Shown one piece after another: positions 10,410-20,992 of a DNA stretch of 64,000 bases. Every line of letters begins with the position of its first letter. Position 1 is the stretch's first letter. Origin of the DNA: Archivesica marissinica (Eukaryota; Mollusca; Bivalvia; Venerida; Vesicomyidae); contig CM026391.1 in the NCBI GenBank assembly GCA_014843695.1, forward strand, positions 13,177,918-13,241,917, written 5' to 3'. Both the position numbers and the translations under genes were made by a program. The notes beneath the pieces were generated by a model. It did not search any database, was not told the origin of the DNA, and was given only the letters and a program-made list of their open reading frames with translations.

Positions 10410-10644
10410 ACCCATTCAACCCCAAGTAACTCACATGGACTGGTCCATGATATTCATAAACCAATAAATGAATCAGAAAATCACATTTGGACAAGTTCAT
10501 TTATCAAAATGGGTAATTATGTCTAAAAATAGTCATATCACTGGCAAAAAGTGCAGATCCTGATGAGACGGCTCGTCACGAGCCGGCTCATCTGGATCTA
10601 CACCTTTTGTAAGCCTATTTAGAGGTCTGTGGTGTTGAAAGGGT
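10410..10644 (+). mobile_element. MITE A, 235 bp
   Basis: TIR ACCCATTCAACCCCA / TGGTGTTGAAAGGGT with TA flanks and the conserved central palindrome. Confidence 0.9.
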
Positions 10645-10675
10645 TAACCAGGGGGCACCGATAAATACACAAATC

Positions 10676-11544
10676 AAAAAATAAATTAACAAATTTCACA
10701 CAAGCTTGAGGAGAGGCAAGGGCTTGCAAATTTCCAGGAATTGCTGTTGCTGTTGTTTGGTATTATTATGTATATAGGGATGGTAATGAATGTGCGAATA
10801 TTCGAATGTTAAAATTGTATTCGAATTTTTAAAAAATGGATTTTTAAGTTTTTCAATTAAAATATTCCAATAAATTGCAGTTAAATTGTTTTGTTTAATT
10901 TTCAAGCAAATAAGATTCAAACGCAAAAGAATGGCCCCAGCATTTGGCTCCAATTAATACAGGCAGGTGATGACACATTGTTCATAATTACAATTACATG
11001 CACTAATAATTGATTAATACTATGCCCTCTATTTGACGGATACAGACGGACGAATTTTGCAAATAATAATTGTACCCCGTGAAAACAGACACAGATTCCC
11101 AGCTTCACGCTAAAGGCATGACTGTCCCCTCGTTGTAACGTTTGATGTTAACACATTTAGGTCATCCCGCTTATTTCTCCATGCTATGTGATATGATGTA
11201 ATTTGGGATTCTCAGCTGACACATTTTGATGTAATCTCTAATCGTTATTCAGCATGTCTATCAAGCGTAACAGAGTATTATATTCATGATACGGTAATAT
11301 CCATGTATGGATCGGACAATTTCTATGTGATAATCTACATGTGATAATCTACGCTGTGTCGGACACCTTATCATGACTAAATAAATAAACCATGATTTGC
11401 TATAATATGCTGAATATGAAACTAGCAATATTTCCAGAGTTCGCTGTCGCAAATTAAGTATTTGTTGATAAAAACTGGATATGTACGAAACATAAAATCT
11501 GATTCCTGAGTCATCTCTCGTTTTAATATCGTTGTGATCTGGAA
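10676..11544. other. AT-rich stretch, no gene recognised
   Basis: Contains a GCTGTT microrepeat near 10742 and a GAATATTCGAATG palindromic motif near 10796. Open frames here are short and motif-free. Confidence 0.45.
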
Positions 11545-11789
11545 CAGACGGATCTGTAGCCCAGTGGTAAAACGCTGGACTGGTAATCCAGGGATCGCAG
11601 GTTTGATCCCCCATCTGACACTAATAAAATTAACAGTCTTTCAGATGGGACGTTAAACCGAGGTCTCGTGTCGGTGCTTTACACCGTGCACGTAAAAGAA
11701 CCAGAGGAGACTCTGGAATGGTTCTCCAAAATCTAAAATTACTAATCTCTTCAGGAGGCATACTCATATGGGCAACCGGTAGCGACGAT
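11545..11789 (+). mobile_element. SINE1 copy (plus)
   Basis: Near-complete: head starting ACAGACGGATCTGTAGCCC, B-box GGTTTGATCCC, body, and the CATATGGGCAACCGGTAGCG block. Confidence 0.88.
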
Positions 11790-11867
11790 TATTTTATTAG
11801 GGTCAGATGGCGAATCAGAATTACTAGTTCAACTTGTTAACCAATGGACTACAGATCTGTCTGTGGG
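11790..11867 (-). mobile_element. SINE1 head fragment (minus), inverted against the previous copy
   Basis: Reads GGGTCAGATGGCGAATC...GGACTACAGATCTGTCTG, the reverse of the SINE1 head. Together with 11545-11789 it makes an inverted pair. Confidence 0.75.
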
Positions 11868-12003
11868 TAAATACGAGTTTATTGATAGAAACGATATCAA
11901 TAGATGCCAGTTTGTGCATTTACTTTGTCTGCCTGTTGATATGTTGTATTTTGTGTGTGAACCAGAACCGGATTGTCACCACGCATTTATAAAGGCATAC
12001 ATA

Positions 12004-12215
12004 ACAGGGGTGTAGCTTGGCTGAAATCGATGTGTAGGCCAACTTAAAACGGGAGGGGGGTCCAGGGGTCGTCCCCAGGAAAACTATTTATAGCGTATAT
12101 CATTTAATCCTTGCCTCCCGAATTTTGTTGCAGATTTGGCATTTTTATTTTTTCGATTTTTCGGGGAAAAGTGTAGGCCACAGCCTACACAGCCTATAGG
12201 AAGCTACGCCAATGC
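12004..12215 (+). mobile_element. MITE with GTAGCTT ends
   Basis: Left end CAGGGGTGTAGCTTG and reverse-complemented right end CATTGGCGTAGCTTC. Flanks share CATACAT (11997-12003 and 12216-12222). A TGTAGGCC motif recurs inside. Confidence 0.55.
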
Positions 12216-12734
12216 ATACATGATATTTTGTAATAAGTATTGCTTTCTAATCATATTAGTATTTAGTTAAATACAGGATTAAGATTTTGTTAATATCATT
12301 GTGCTGCATAACTTCATTCAGACATGCATATTTACAGCAAGAATTTTTGACATCCAGATCTTTAAATATGCTCAAGACAAAATGTAAATTATGGATACTA
12401 CAACTTTTTGATCGGTAGACACTAGAAAGTTATATATATACTGACGTCCACTAAAAACGCCTCACAGAAACAGTGCGATAACTTTGTACATACCCACGAT
12501 ATGTATGTCACTATTTGCCTACCGTAGTGTTTTTTCTTCTCTAAATCTACCGAAGCATGAAATTTCACCTCAGTTCGTCCTGTTGGCTAAAGTCATGACT
12601 CATCACACCTTTTGCCCGTGCATCCCGTGCGCTTTCACCACATGGTTATGCCGGTCAAAATTACACATGTGTAGACAGTAATTCATTTACAACCAAGTAG
12701 TCGATGCAATCTATGAAAAAATTCAATTTTCAAA

Positions 12735-13715
12735 ATGCCAAGGCTAAATAACGAAGAAGGAGCAAGAATTTTGGGCTTGAACGCGGACTTTCTCAAAGTC
12801 ACGTGACAAGACGCTTTAACGTTGCAAGATCAACAATAGAGCGCCTTGTTCGACGGGTAAGCGCAACAGGGAGCCTGTATCATAGGCTCCGGCCCGGTGT
12901 GCCCCGTGTGACGTCTGTAAGACAGGATAATTTCATACGTCAACGTCACCTGCGAAACCGTTTCGTACTGGCGCAATCCACAACGTCGGTGGTCAAAGGA
13001 AATCGCGGAAGGAATGTATGCCGGACTACAGTAAGGAGACGTCTCCGGGAGCGTGGAATATTGTGCAGGCGGCCGTACCGTGGTTGTAGTGATGATGGAC
13101 CGTCACCTTCGGGAACATCGGCAATGGGCTCAAAACAACATCGGAAGACGTTGGCGTGATGTTGTCTTTAGTGACGAATCTCGCTTTAATGTTTCCTTTG
13201 CCGACAGACGTGTTCGCTTTTACCGTCGATGTAATGAACGGTACATACCCAATAGTGTGCTGGAGCACAACCATTTTGGTGGGGGGGGGGTGTAATGGTT
13301 TGGGCAGCGATAAACCACACTTTTAGAACTGACCTGGTGGTGATTAATGGGAATTTATACGCCAGAGGGTATATAAACCAAGTTATTCGTCCTGTGGTCG
13401 TTCCAATGTTTCAGCAACGTCCTGGCCTTACATTTCAACATGACAATGCGCGCCCCCACACGGCCATATTTACCAGAACCTTTCTCATGGCCTGCTAACT
13501 CTCCCGATTGTAACCCAATTGAACACATGTGGGACGTCCTTGGATGTCGTTTACGTCGACGTAACCCACAACCGCAAAGCCTCCAAGAATTGACAAATGC
13601 TCTTCGTGACGAGTGGGCTCACATTCCACGCTATCTCCTACGTAATCTGTGTGGGTCCATGAGACGGCGACTGCATGCAGTGATAGCAAGTCAGGGAGGT
13701 CACACGCTGTACTGA
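12735..13715 (+). pseudogene. Tc1/mariner-superfamily transposase, frameshifted
   Basis: The transposase would cut and paste the surrounding element. The reading starts at ATG 12735 (MPRLNNEEGARILGL) and ends with HTLY-stop at 13715, close to the family's usual 330-345 residues. Visible features in order: helix-turn-helix N-terminus (RRFNVARSTIERLVRR), linker RRPYRG, first catalytic Asp in VVFSDESRF, VWAAI strand, second Asp in QHDNARPHTA, and the Glu region WPANSPDCNPIEHMWD. At least four frameshifts break it, near 12787, 13085, 13285 (at a run of ten G) and 13490. The spacing between the second Asp and the Glu is about ten residues short of the usual 34, so a catalytic-core deletion is also present. 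It cannot encode an active enzyme. Confidence 0.92.
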
Positions 13716-13774
13716 CGAATTTTATAGGGGTAAGTTTGTTGAAACATCTGTTAAATCTGTGTAATGTTTAATTA

Positions 13775-14014
13775 ACCCATTCAACCCCAAGTAACTGACA
13801 TGGACGGGTGCGTGATATTTTCAGACCAATAAATTAATAAGAAAATTACCTTTGGACCAGTTCATTTATCAAAATGGGTAATTTTATCTAAAAATAGTAA
13901 TAATTATTACTGGCAAAAAAGTGCAGATCCTGATGAGACAGCTCATCACGAGCCGGCTCATCTGGATCTACACTTTTCATAAGCCTATTTAGAGGCCTGT
14001 GGGGTTGAAAGGGT
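13775..14014 (+). mobile_element. MITE A, 240 bp, inside the Tc1 element
   Basis: TIR ACCCATTCAACCCCA / TGGGGTTGAAAGGGT with TA flanks. Located between the transposase stop codon and the right Tc1 terminal repeat, so it is younger than the Tc1 copy. Confidence 0.9.
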
Positions 14015-14234
14015 TAAACCCAGGTATCAAGTGATATGAGTAGAAATATTCCCAAAGTCTTTTTCTAAATCACAACAATCATGTATTCAATATTTAGTTC
14101 ATGAAATATGGCGCAACAAATGGAGGTGAAGCGTTTTTTATGGCCTCAGTATATAATGATTGTCATTCAGTATGTTTATGTCAGTTTGTATTTCGATAAC
14201 ATTACCCGATTTTTTTAAGTTACATTGTACAACA

Positions 14235-14608
14235 TTATACATGTATATTGCATGGCGTAACTGTGTACTTTGGTTATAATTATTGTGTATGTGCATTAAT
14301 GCTATAGTGTTATACATGTATATTGCATGGCGTAACTGTGTACTTTGGTTATAATTATTGTGTATGTGCATTAATGCTATAGTGTTATACATGTATATTG
14401 CATGACGTAACTGTGTACTTTGGTTATAATTATTGTGTATGTGCATTAATGCTATAGTGTTATACATGTATATTGCATGGAGTAACTGTGTACTTTGGTT
14501 ATAATTATTGTGTGTGCATTAATGCTATAGTGTTATACATGTATATTGCATGACGTAACTGTGTACTTTGGTTATAATTATTGTGTATGTGCATTAATGC
14601 TATAGTGT
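14235..14608 (+). repeat. 75-bp tandem array, 5 copies
   Basis: Units start at 14235, 14310 and 14385 onward with TTATACATGTATATTGCATG. Because 75 is divisible by 3, long open frames cross it on the minus strand without coding meaning. Confidence 0.9.
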
Positions 14609-14718
14609 TAAGAAATTTAAGAGGGCCCTAAGGAAGATCAGTTCAGAACTAATTAGGTCACCCTCTATAAATAAAGAAATCCAATCTAATTCCATTGTAT
14701 GATTTGCCTTTATAAATA

Positions 14719-14810
14719 CAGTAAAACCTGTCTATAACGACATCGACTCGGACCAAGATTGTGCGTCAGATAACACAGGTTGTCATTATAACAAGGTTCT
14801 CCAATTTGCA
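14719..14810 (+). mobile_element. Pogo/Tigger-like MITE left end
   Basis: CAGTAAAACCTGTCTATAAC after TA. No matching right end was found, so it is truncated. Confidence 0.5.
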
Positions 14811-15588
14811 TCATTTTTTATGCGTATACATACATTAGTTACATATATACACGTGTACATGTTGAGAATGAGTACCTAAATGAATTATTACATACCTACT
14901 TGTTGCTTTGTATGCATATTTACAATAATAACGAGTATTCTGTTACTCAATATGTGAGTCACATTGAAAATACAGGATTTTCTTTATATGTATAGTTGCA
15001 GCAACGCTGAGTATTTGAACTTTTACGGTTTATAGGCCTACATAGTTCCCACGTCCTGTGAAAACACTGTGTAAATAGTCAAAACACTGATAAGATCTTA
15101 ACTTGGCGGCCATTTTGTTTGGCAAGTTTTATAAATGGCAATTTCAGGATTTTCCTAGTAATTCTTTAGTTTCAAGAACTTAATTAATTTTTGTTTGTTA
15201 ATATATAATTTGGTATGATTTTAAAGGTATTGAAATGTACTTTGTAAATATTAATTTATTGGTTGACAATGATGTATGGATTATAAATTATAAGAACTTA
15301 ATGTGCACCTATTTTTGAAAGTCTATTTTCACAGTTGAAATATTAATATACAGGTAATTTATTATTTATTCATTATTGATACAAAATTTGTGAAATGATA
15401 CAAAAAAATATGTCCATTGAGAGCTTTCCAACAATGTATGAACCATGGTGATGGGATGAAAAATAAATATTTTATGAAGAAAACAAAATTACACTACTAT
15501 ATATTATATAATTATAATATCTGGTCAACTTTGCCATTCAAAATGGCTGCCACAGTAGGAATGGTGATGTCACATGGTAACTATGTAT
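14811..15588. other. AT-rich stretch without recognised features
   Basis: No gene, repeat or element end that I can assign. Confidence 0.45.
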
Positions 15589-15590
15589 TA

Positions 15591-15855
15591 ACCCTTTCCT
15601 TCATAGAGATTTAGGTTAATATACTATTATATCTCCATACAAACGACAGCCATTTAACCCTTTCCATCATAGAGATTTAGGTTAATATACTATTATATCT
15701 CCATACAAACGACAGCTATTTAGCTATCATCCATAGATATTACTGGGACTACATGAGATTCTGGCCATTATTATGAACATTGGTTTGGCTACTACATTGT
15801 AAATGTATGTCGTATTGGTAATGGCGTCAAGAGGTGCTTCCATGAGGGAAAGGGT
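15591..15855 (+). mobile_element. MITE E, 265 bp, intact reference copy
   Basis: TIR ACCCTTTCCTTCATAG at the left; the right end reverse-complements to ACCCTTTCCCTCATGG. TA on both sides. It carries two copies of the 66-bp left unit and one of the right-end unit, so it links the arrays at 649-1371 and 1461-1755. Confidence 0.85.
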
Positions 15856-15986
15856 TAAGTACATGCATTCAACTTTTCAATGTACGAGTTACTTTGAAAA
15901 TTCAGAATTCCCTTGTATGCATAGTTGCAACATCAAAGAACAGTAAATTCGATAGGATTTACCTCATTAACTTAAAGTTGAAGATT

Positions 15987-16230
15987 GGCTGTCCGATTAG
16001 CGCAGTGGTTAGCGAGCTCGCTCCTCACCAATACAATCCAGGTTTGATTCTCAGATCGGGAAGTATCTGTGATGGTACGGTGGTCGCCAGATCGGACAGG
16101 TGGGTTTTCTCCAGTTTCCTCCCACACGAATGACCACATTTACGCTCTCATCTGCGACAACGAGAGTGATTAAAATAAGTTGCTACAGCTTGTTTCGCAA
16201 TCATTGTGAAATAAATAAAGTTTAAGCTTA
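15987..16230 (+). mobile_element. SINE2 copy
   Basis: Head GGCTGTCCGATTAGCGCAGT with A-box, a degenerate B-box (GGTTTGATTCT), body TCCAGTTTCCTCCCAC, and 3' end GAGAGTGATTAAAATAAG...AAATAAATAAAG. Confidence 0.85.
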
Positions 16231-16605
16231 AACTGAAGATGCAATAACAGCATCGGAGACGTAGATCTACAAAAAATCTCAACTCTGGTAGAACATATGC
16301 CATACATCTACTAAGAATGAAGAAATTTAAGAGGTGACCGGCCACAAACACATGGGACTCTTTCTTGTCAATGCAACTTAAAATGGCAAACATATTAATT
16401 ATGTAGAAGAAAAGGCCTATCAACTTATAAGCATCATAGGGAAACATTAATTTGTCCTCAATCGACGATCCTTTGAAACCATGTATACTTGAAAATGGGG
16501 ATGTCATGTTTGATGGCAAGAGAGACACACTTGAAAAAATACAACAGGGGGCTTCCCCCATAGTCACTGGTGCTACTAAGCTTGTCTCGATACAGACATT
16601 CATTA

Positions 16606-16802
16606 GCCCATTCAACACCAAGTAAATGACATGGACTGGTGCGTCATATTTTTAGATATAAATAAATTAATTGATTAAGAAAATTACATTTAGACCAGTC
16701 CATTTATTTTGTCTAAAAATAGTAATATTACCGTCACGAGATGGTTCATCTGGATCTACACTTTTTGTAAGCCTATTTAGAGGCCTGTGGTGTTGACAGG
16801 GT
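16606..16802 (+). mobile_element. MITE A, internally deleted (197 bp)
   Basis: TIRs recognisable (GCCCATTCAACACCA / TGGTGTTGACAGGGT) with TA flanks. The left arm of the central palindrome is deleted. Confidence 0.8.
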
Positions 16803-16863
16803 TAAGGAAGTTGGATGGGATACACTTGTCAAGACGCTAGAAACACAAGCTCATACCGAGTCC

Positions 16864-17132
16864 CAGGGCTCATTCTAGGTCAGAATGTTTGGGAGAAGTG
16901 AGAAAGCGGGAGGTCGCGTCCTTAAATGGTATTGTTCAATAAAATTCAACGAAATATGGTTAAAATGCACAGCACGACCATTAAATACAATATTTGAATA
17001 GAAGTGCTTTATAATTGCCCAGTGTATCTTACTGAAAATTGCAAAAAAAGAGAGAAGTGGGGCCTCCAGAGGGCGAAGTCAGGGTCCCTAGGGCGACTAT
17101 TTCGCCCACATCGCCCTCTAGACTAAGCCCTG
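16864..17132 (+). mobile_element. MITE C, 269 bp
   Basis: TIR CAGGGCTCATTCTAG / CTAGACTAAGCCCTG. The body contains AATATGGTTAAAATGCACAG and GGGCGAAGT. No ORF. Confidence 0.82.
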
Positions 17133-17420
17133 AATACTCTACTACAAGATGATGTCCAACATAACACCATCATACGTTTCTGATCTTCGTCCGCTTCTCG
17201 TTCGAAATGAAAATTACAACTTGCGTAACCACGAAGATATTCGAGTGCTGAGAGCTCGCACATCGCTCTATTACGACTCTTTTCTCCCCCTCAAGAACAA
17301 GAGCTTTCAATGACCTTCCATTATTCTCGAGGAATGCACCTACATCATTTAAGAGGCATTTATTTTTGCCAGATAAGGTAGTGTCCAATTTTTTCACGGG
17401 AAAATGGAAAATTTACCACA

Positions 17421-17698
17421 CAGGGATCATTTTAGAGGGCGAAAGAGTCGCCCTTAGGGACCTTGACTTCACTTCTCCTTAAAAAAAACATTTTTTTTTT
17501 ACAATTTTCATACAAAATTTTGGCCAGTAAGATACACATGTCCATTATAAAGCACTCCTTCTATTATAATGTTGTATTTAATGGTCATACTGTGCATTTT
17601 AACCATATTTTGTTGAAATTTATTAAATAACACCATTTAAGGACGCGATCGCGCGCTTTCTCACTTCTCCCAAAAATTCTGACCTGGAATGAACCCTG
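17421..17698 (-). mobile_element. MITE C, inverted copy, 278 bp, 5-bp target duplication
   Basis: Ends CAGGGATCATTTTAG and reverse-complement CAGGGTTCATTCCAG. Flanked by a perfect CCACA direct repeat (17416-17420, 17699-17703). Confidence 0.82.
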
Positions 17699-17717
17699 CC
17701 ACACTCGACTTCTTTTA

Positions 17718-17925
17718 TATGTTATATTTCGGGTTTTACGCCTGCATCAGCACCATTTTGGGCTATATCGCTGGCGGGCAGTTTACCTAACAACACCTTT
17801 CCTGGGCAGGCTCCAGCAGTTAACCAGTACTTGGGTGCACCAACCTCCGTAAGAAACTGCCAACTTTTTCATATAAATGAGACACGGCCTGAGCGGGGCT
17901 TGAACCCGTGACCATCAGTGATGAC
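17718..17925 (-). mobile_element. SINE4, 5'-truncated, with 12-bp target duplication
   Basis: Matches the SINE4 body (TTATATTTCGGGTTTTACGC to CGTGACCATCAGTGATGA). Flanked by CGACTTCTTTTA at 17706-17717 and 17926-17937. The head upstream of the B-box is missing. Confidence 0.88.
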
Positions 17926-18114
17926 CGACTTCTTTTACCACACTTTGAATCTGTAGTTCTCAACAATCTGTTTTCAAAAACCATTATGCCATCTCCTTTT
18001 TGCACATGTGGCCAGCGCGGAACAGCCTCCCACTATTTCTTCCAGTGCACGAAATATGTTGACACAAGGGCACAACTAATAAATGAGATCAGGGTGCAGT
18101 GCGGTGTGTTGTTA

Positions 18115-18349
18115 ACCCTTTCAACACCACAGACCTCTAAATAGGCTTACAAAAAGTGTAGATCCAGATGAGCCGGCTCGTGACGAGCCGTCTCATCAGG
18201 ATCTGCACTTTTTGCCAGTAATATTACTATTTTTAGACAAAATTATCCATTTTGATAAATGAACTGGTCCAAATGTAATCTTCTGATTCATTTATTGGTC
18301 TAACAATATCATGGAACAGTCCATGTCAGTTACTTGGTGTTGAATGGGT
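18115..18349 (-). mobile_element. MITE A, inverted copy, 235 bp
   Basis: Same TIR and central palindrome as the other copies, in the opposite orientation; TA flanks. Confidence 0.9.
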
Positions 18350-18381
18350 TAAGGACCATCCTTTTTGGAAACATAATACTA

Positions 18382-18627
18382 CAGGGTTCATTCTAGGTCA
18401 GAATAGAGAATTGAGAAAACGTGCGATCCTCTCCTTAAATGGCGTTATTTAATAAATTTCAACAAAATATGGTTAAAATGCACAGTATGACCATTAAATA
18501 CATTTGAATAGGAGGAATGCCAGTGTATCTCACTGGACACAATTTTGTTTGCAAATTTTTTTAGGGAGAAGTGGGCCCCCAAGGCAAAAATATAGGGCAA
18601 ATATTTCGCCCACTAGAATGATCCCTG
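18382..18627 (+). mobile_element. MITE C, 246 bp, perfect 5-bp target duplication
   Basis: TIR CAGGGTTCATTCTAG / CTAGAATGATCCCTG. Flanked by TACTA on both sides (18377-18381, 18628-18632). Confidence 0.85.
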
Positions 18628-18717
18628 TACTATCGGACAAGGGTAATGAACAATTCTTCCAAGTGGTTCACACTTTCATCGATATATCCGAACACTTCGA
18701 CTGAAGTACCATGTATT

Positions 18718-19066
18718 CCAGTACTCTGCACGGACTTCTTCACCAATAGTCGCTCCAGTACTCTGCACGGACTTCTTCACCAATAGTCGCTCCAGTACTC
18801 TGCATGTCCAGTACTCTGCACGGACTTCTTCACCAATAGTCGCTCCAGTACTCTGCACGGACTTCTTCACCAATAGTCGCTCCAGTACTCTGCACGGACT
18901 TCTTCACCAATAGTCGCTCCAGTACTCTGCACGGACTTCTTCACCAATAGTCGCTCCAGTACTCTGCACGGACTTCTTCACCAATAGTCGCTCCAGTACT
19001 CTGCACAGACTTCTTCACCAATAGTCGCTCCAGTAATCTGCACAGACTTCTTCACCAATAGTCGCT
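18718..19066 (+). repeat. 37-bp tandem array, about 9 copies
   Basis: Units CCAGTACTCTGCACGGACTT plus CTTCACCAATAGTCGCT; one partial unit near 18796. Confidence 0.92.
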
Positions 19067-19224
19067 ACTTTTCTAGTTCTTACTCTCCTATTCTTCTTGG
19101 CCGTCAACTTAAACCATAACTTATAGGAGGCAAATTATTTACAGTGTCCTTTGACTGCTTGTTGTCAACCATTAATGCTAAGCTTACTATTCTTACGTTC
19201 ATATTTGTACTTTCATAAATTATA

Positions 19225-19622
19225 TATACAATCTACATCCGTTATGTCGAATTCCGTTGGACCGAGCAAAATACTACGACATAACCGAAGTTTATGTATA
19301 TATACAGTCTACATCCGTTATGTCGAATTCCGTCAGACCGAGCAAAATACTACGACATAACCGAAGTTTATGTATATATACAGTCTACATCCGTTATGTC
19401 GAATTCCGTCGGACCGAGCAAAATACTACGACATAACCGAAGTTTATGCATATATACAGTCTACATCTGCTATGTCAAAGTCGGTTATGTCGAATTCTCC
19501 GGTTATCTCGAAGTCGGATCAAAGTCCCGTTTCAGACACTTTCATTTTACATATAACTGGCTCTGTTTATATCGAATTTCGTTAACTCGGTCCGACGGAA
19601 TTCGATATAACGGATGTAGACT
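19225..19622 (+). mobile_element. MITE G with tandemly repeated left end
   Basis: The left TIR AGTCTACATCCGTTATGTCG and the right end (reverse-complement AGTCTACATCCGTTATATCG) extend about 37 bp each. The left TIR plus adjacent bases form three 76-bp units (19232, 19308, 19384) and a partial fourth (19460). Left flank is TATATA. Confidence 0.8.
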
Positions 19623-19854
19623 TTACATTAAAAATTGCTAAAATGAATTGTTTTCATTACTGCAAAACTTGGGTAATACTGATTTTGTAACCATAGCAAC
19701 TTTTTTAGAAATTGTGACTATCAGTTTCAACAGGAATAGAACATTGAAAACATTATGGATCAATTTTTTAACATATTTTGGTTTTAGAATTTGGTCTTCC
19801 GAGCCAAAACTCGGCCCTGGACCGACAGCAGTAGCAGCCCTGGTGTGGATGTTC

Positions 19855-20062
19855 TTATGCTACACAGGTCTTTATGCTACACTTGTCTTTATGCTACACA
19901 TGTCTTTATGCTACACTTGTCTTTATGCTACACTTGTCTTTATGCTACACATGTCTTTATGCTACACTTGTCTTTATGCTATACTTGTCTTTATGCAACA
20001 CATGTCTTTATGCAACACGTGTCTTTATGCTACACGTGTCTTTATGCTACACACTACACTAG
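19855..20062 (+). repeat. 17-bp tandem array, about 12 copies
   Basis: Units TCTTTATGCTACACTTG with T/A/G variation near the end. All open frames across it are repeat artefacts. Confidence 0.92.
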
Positions 20063-20700
20063 TTTTATAGCCCAGTAACCATAAACATCTAACATTCCTA
20101 GGTAAATCTTCCTACCTCCACACTACCCTAGTCTCCACACTACCCTAGTCTTATAGCCCAGTAACCATAAACATCTACCATTCCTGGTAAACCTTCCTAC
20201 CTCCACACTACCCTAGTCTTATAGCCCAGTAACAGTAAACATCTACCATTCCTGGTAAACCTTCCTACCTCCACACTATCCTAGTCTCCACACTACCCTA
20301 GTCTTATAGTCCAGTAACCATAAACATCTACCATTCCTGGGTAAACCTTCCTACCTTCACACTACCCTAGTCTTATAGCCCAGTAACCTTAAACATCTAC
20401 TATTCCTAAGTAAACCTTGCTACCTCCACACTACCCTAGTCTTATAGTCCAGTAACCTTAAACATCTACCATTCCTAGGTAAACCTTCCTACCTCCACAC
20501 TACCCTAGTCTTATAGCCCAGTAACCATAAACATCTACCATTCCTAGGTAAACCTTCCTACCTCCACACTACCCTAGTCTTATAGCCCAGTAACCTTAAA
20601 CATCTACCATTCGTGGTAAACCTTCCTACCTCCACACTACCCTAGTCTTATAGCCCAGTAACAGTAAACATCTACCATTCCTGGTAAACCTTCCTACCTC

Positions 20701-20992
20701 ACAGACGGATCTGTAGCCCAGTGGTAAAACGCTGGACTGGTAATCCAGGGATCGCAGGTTCGATCCCCCGTCTGACCCTAATAAAATTAACAGTCTTTCA
20801 GATGGGACGTTAAACCGAGGTCTCGTGTCGGTGCTATACACCATGCACGTAAAAGAACCAGAGGAGACTCTGGAATGGGTCTCTGTCTGTGTCATTGCAC
20901 TATCCTCCAAAATCTAAAATTACTAATCTCTTCAGGAGGCGTCGCTCATATGGGCAACCGGTAGTGACGTTAAATAAACGTAAAAAACAACA
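20701..20992 (+). mobile_element. SINE1, full length, 292 bp, in the satellite
   Basis: tRNA-like head with A-box TGTAGCCCAGTGG (20712-20724) and B-box GGTTCGATCCC (20758-20768). The anticodon-loop equivalent CTGGTAA suggests a Thr(GGT)-like origin. Body follows, with 3' end TTAAATAAACGTAAAA. Flanked by AACCTTCCTACCTC on both sides (20687-20700, 20992-21005). Best reference copy. Confidence 0.92.

Larger units (their letters stand above)
9904..10675 (+). mobile_element. Old diverged SINE1 split by MITE B and MITE A
   Basis: Head (TCGCAGGTTC, 9941-9950), body (CTCTTTCAGATGTGACT, 10226) and tail (ACCGATAAATACACAAA, 10660) align in order to SINE1. The element is cut twice, by MITE B at 9972 and MITE A at 10410. 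Confidence 0.7.
12441..14149 (+). mobile_element. Tc1-like DNA transposon, complete but decayed, with terminal inverted repeats
   Basis: The left end (CTGACGTCCACTAAAAACGC from 12441) and the right end (reverse complement CTGAGGCCATAAAAAACGC from 14149) are imperfect inverted repeats of about 25 bp, both bordered by TA-rich flanks (TATATA on each side) as expected for TA target duplication. Between them lies a broken Tc1 transposase (12735-13715). A 240-bp MITE (family A, 13775-14014) inserted later; without it the element is about 1.47 kb, a normal Tc1 size. Confidence 0.88.
16464..18381 (+). pseudogene. LINE (non-LTR) reverse transcriptase C-terminal remnant, split by insertions
   Basis: Coding-like pieces on the plus strand, read in order, match the C-terminal part of Jockey/CR1-like LINE ORF2 proteins: ILENGDVMFD then LEKIQQGASPIVTGATKLVSI (16480-16600); a short GWDT...HKL segment (16803-16860); NITPSYVSDLRPLLVRNENYNLRN then RARTSLYYDSFLP (17133-17300); and NNLFSKTIMPSPFCTCG then SHYFFQCTKYVDTRAQLINEI (17960-18090). 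The YNLRN and CxCG...H(Y/F)FFxC motifs are typical of this region. The remnant is interrupted by MITE A (16606-16802), MITE C (16864-17132), an inverted MITE C (17421-17698), SINE4 (17718-17925) and MITE A (18115-18349), and ends at another MITE C (18382-18627). The catalytic RT core is absent. Confidence 0.8.

Noticed and set aside
16148..16621. 157-codon minus-strand frame
   Set aside because: The opposite strand encodes the LINE remnant (ILENGDVMFD, IVTGATKLVSI), which explains the region better.
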